64,000 nt of DNA, from positions 839,001-903,000 of the forward strand of contig NC_017671.1 in the NCBI RefSeq assembly GCF_000284595.1, read 5' to 3'. Each line of letters starts with the position of its first letter. Position 1 is the stretch's first letter. Positions 63,394 to 64,000 of this stretch are shown one piece after another. This DNA is from Stenotrophomonas maltophilia D457. GTDB taxonomy: Bacteria > Pseudomonadota > Gammaproteobacteria > Xanthomonadales > Xanthomonadaceae. The translations under genes and the position numbers were made by a program. The notes beneath the pieces were generated by a model that ran no database searches, was not told the origin of the DNA, and worked only from the letters and a program-made list of their open reading frames with translations.

Positions 63394-64000
63394 ATGCCAT
63401 TGATGAAATTCAAGCCCACTTCCCCCGGCCGCCGTTCGGCCGTGCGCGTGGTTACGCCCGACCTGCACAAGGGTGCTCCGCACGCCGCACTGGTCGAGTC
63501 GCAGAGCCGCTCGGGTGGCCGCAACCACCACGGCCGCATCACCGTGCGTCACGTCGGTGGTGGTGCCAAGCAGCACTACCGCATCATCGACTTCAAGCGC
63601 AACAAGCTGGGCATCCCGGCGCGCGTGGAACGCATCGAATACGATCCGAACCGCACCGCCCACATCGCCCTGCTGTGCTACGTCGATGGTGAGCGTCGCT
63701 ACATCATCGCCCCGAAGGGCCTGAAGGCCGGTGATCAGGTGATCGCTGGTTCGGACGCCCCGATCAAGGCCGGCAACACCCTGCCGCTGCGCAACATCCC
63801 GGTCGGCACCACCATCCACTGCATCGAGCTGAAGCCGGGCAAGGGCGCTCAGATCGCTCGCGCCGCTGGTGCGGCCGTGCAGCTGGTGGCTCGCGAAGGC
63901 ATCTACGCCACCCTGCGCCTGCGCTCGGGTGAAATGCGCAAGGTTCCGGTCGAGTGCTGCGCCACCATCGGCGAAGTCGGCAACGACGAGCACAGCCTGG
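63394..64000 (+). CDS. rplB: 50S ribosomal protein L2 (3' truncated by window end)
   Basis: The first 202 codons of L2, open to the last base. It has [11 protein letters not shown] at the start, [18 protein letters not shown] and the RNA-binding [20 protein letters not shown]. The full protein is about 275 residues, so the C-terminal quarter with the conserved histidine loop lies beyond the window. Confidence 0.97.

Overview
The window reads as chromosomal DNA of a high-GC gammaproteobacterium of the Xanthomonadaceae, most likely Stenotrophomonas (maltophilia complex). Three things point there: many short hairpin repeats with a GTAG tetranucleotide at one edge (SMAG-type REPs), a hemA-prfA-GT41 glycosyltransferase order, and secreted subtilisin-type and TonB-dependent proteins typical of the group. 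No insertion sequence, integrase, prophage or CRISPR array was seen. Coding density is high and genes are often coupled by 4-base ATGA overlaps.

Region by region. 1-4 kb: a proton-translocating transhydrogenase locus (pntAA, cut by the window edge, then pntAB and pntB), split by a three-gene antisense cassette: ECF sigma factor, small membrane protein, DUF3106 periplasmic protein. 4-13 kb: a membrane protein, sufT, ilvE, a secreted S8 protease, a short asparaginase-like protein, wrbA with a DUF2069 gene, a YihY/BrkB protein and a thioredoxin-like lipoprotein, separated by several repeat families. 12.8-24.8 kb: ppk2, an OGT-like glycosyltransferase, prfA and hemA on the minus strand, then a TPR protein, lolB, ispE, tRNA-Gln, prs, rplY, pth and ychF on the plus strand. 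24.8-25.3 kb is a repeat-filled spacer.

25.3-36.9 kb, all on the minus strand, is a signalling and adhesion cluster: a hybrid histidine kinase without HPt, a receiver-EAL protein, a second hybrid kinase ending in HPt, an RcsB-like LuxR-type regulator and a classical autotransporter. The parts match the Roc (RocS-RocR-RocA) type of phosphorelay. A nearly identical 20-bp motif occurs only in front of the first kinase and in front of the autotransporter, which suggests one regulator controls both. This is the most system-like part of the window.

37.0-42.1 kb: a TonB-dependent receptor divergent from a secreted cyanophycinase and a secreted isoaspartyl peptidase. Together these could form an extracellular cyanophycin or beta-aspartyl peptide scavenging route.

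42.2-64 kb: the classical translation/transcription block: tRNA-Tyr, tRNA-Gly, tRNA-Thr, tuf, tRNA-Trp, secE, nusG, rplKAJL, rpoBC, rpsL, rpsG, fusA, a second tuf, and the start of the S10 operon (rpsJ, rplC, rplD, rplW, rplB cut by the window end). rplJ appears to carry a one-base frameshift near its 3' end.
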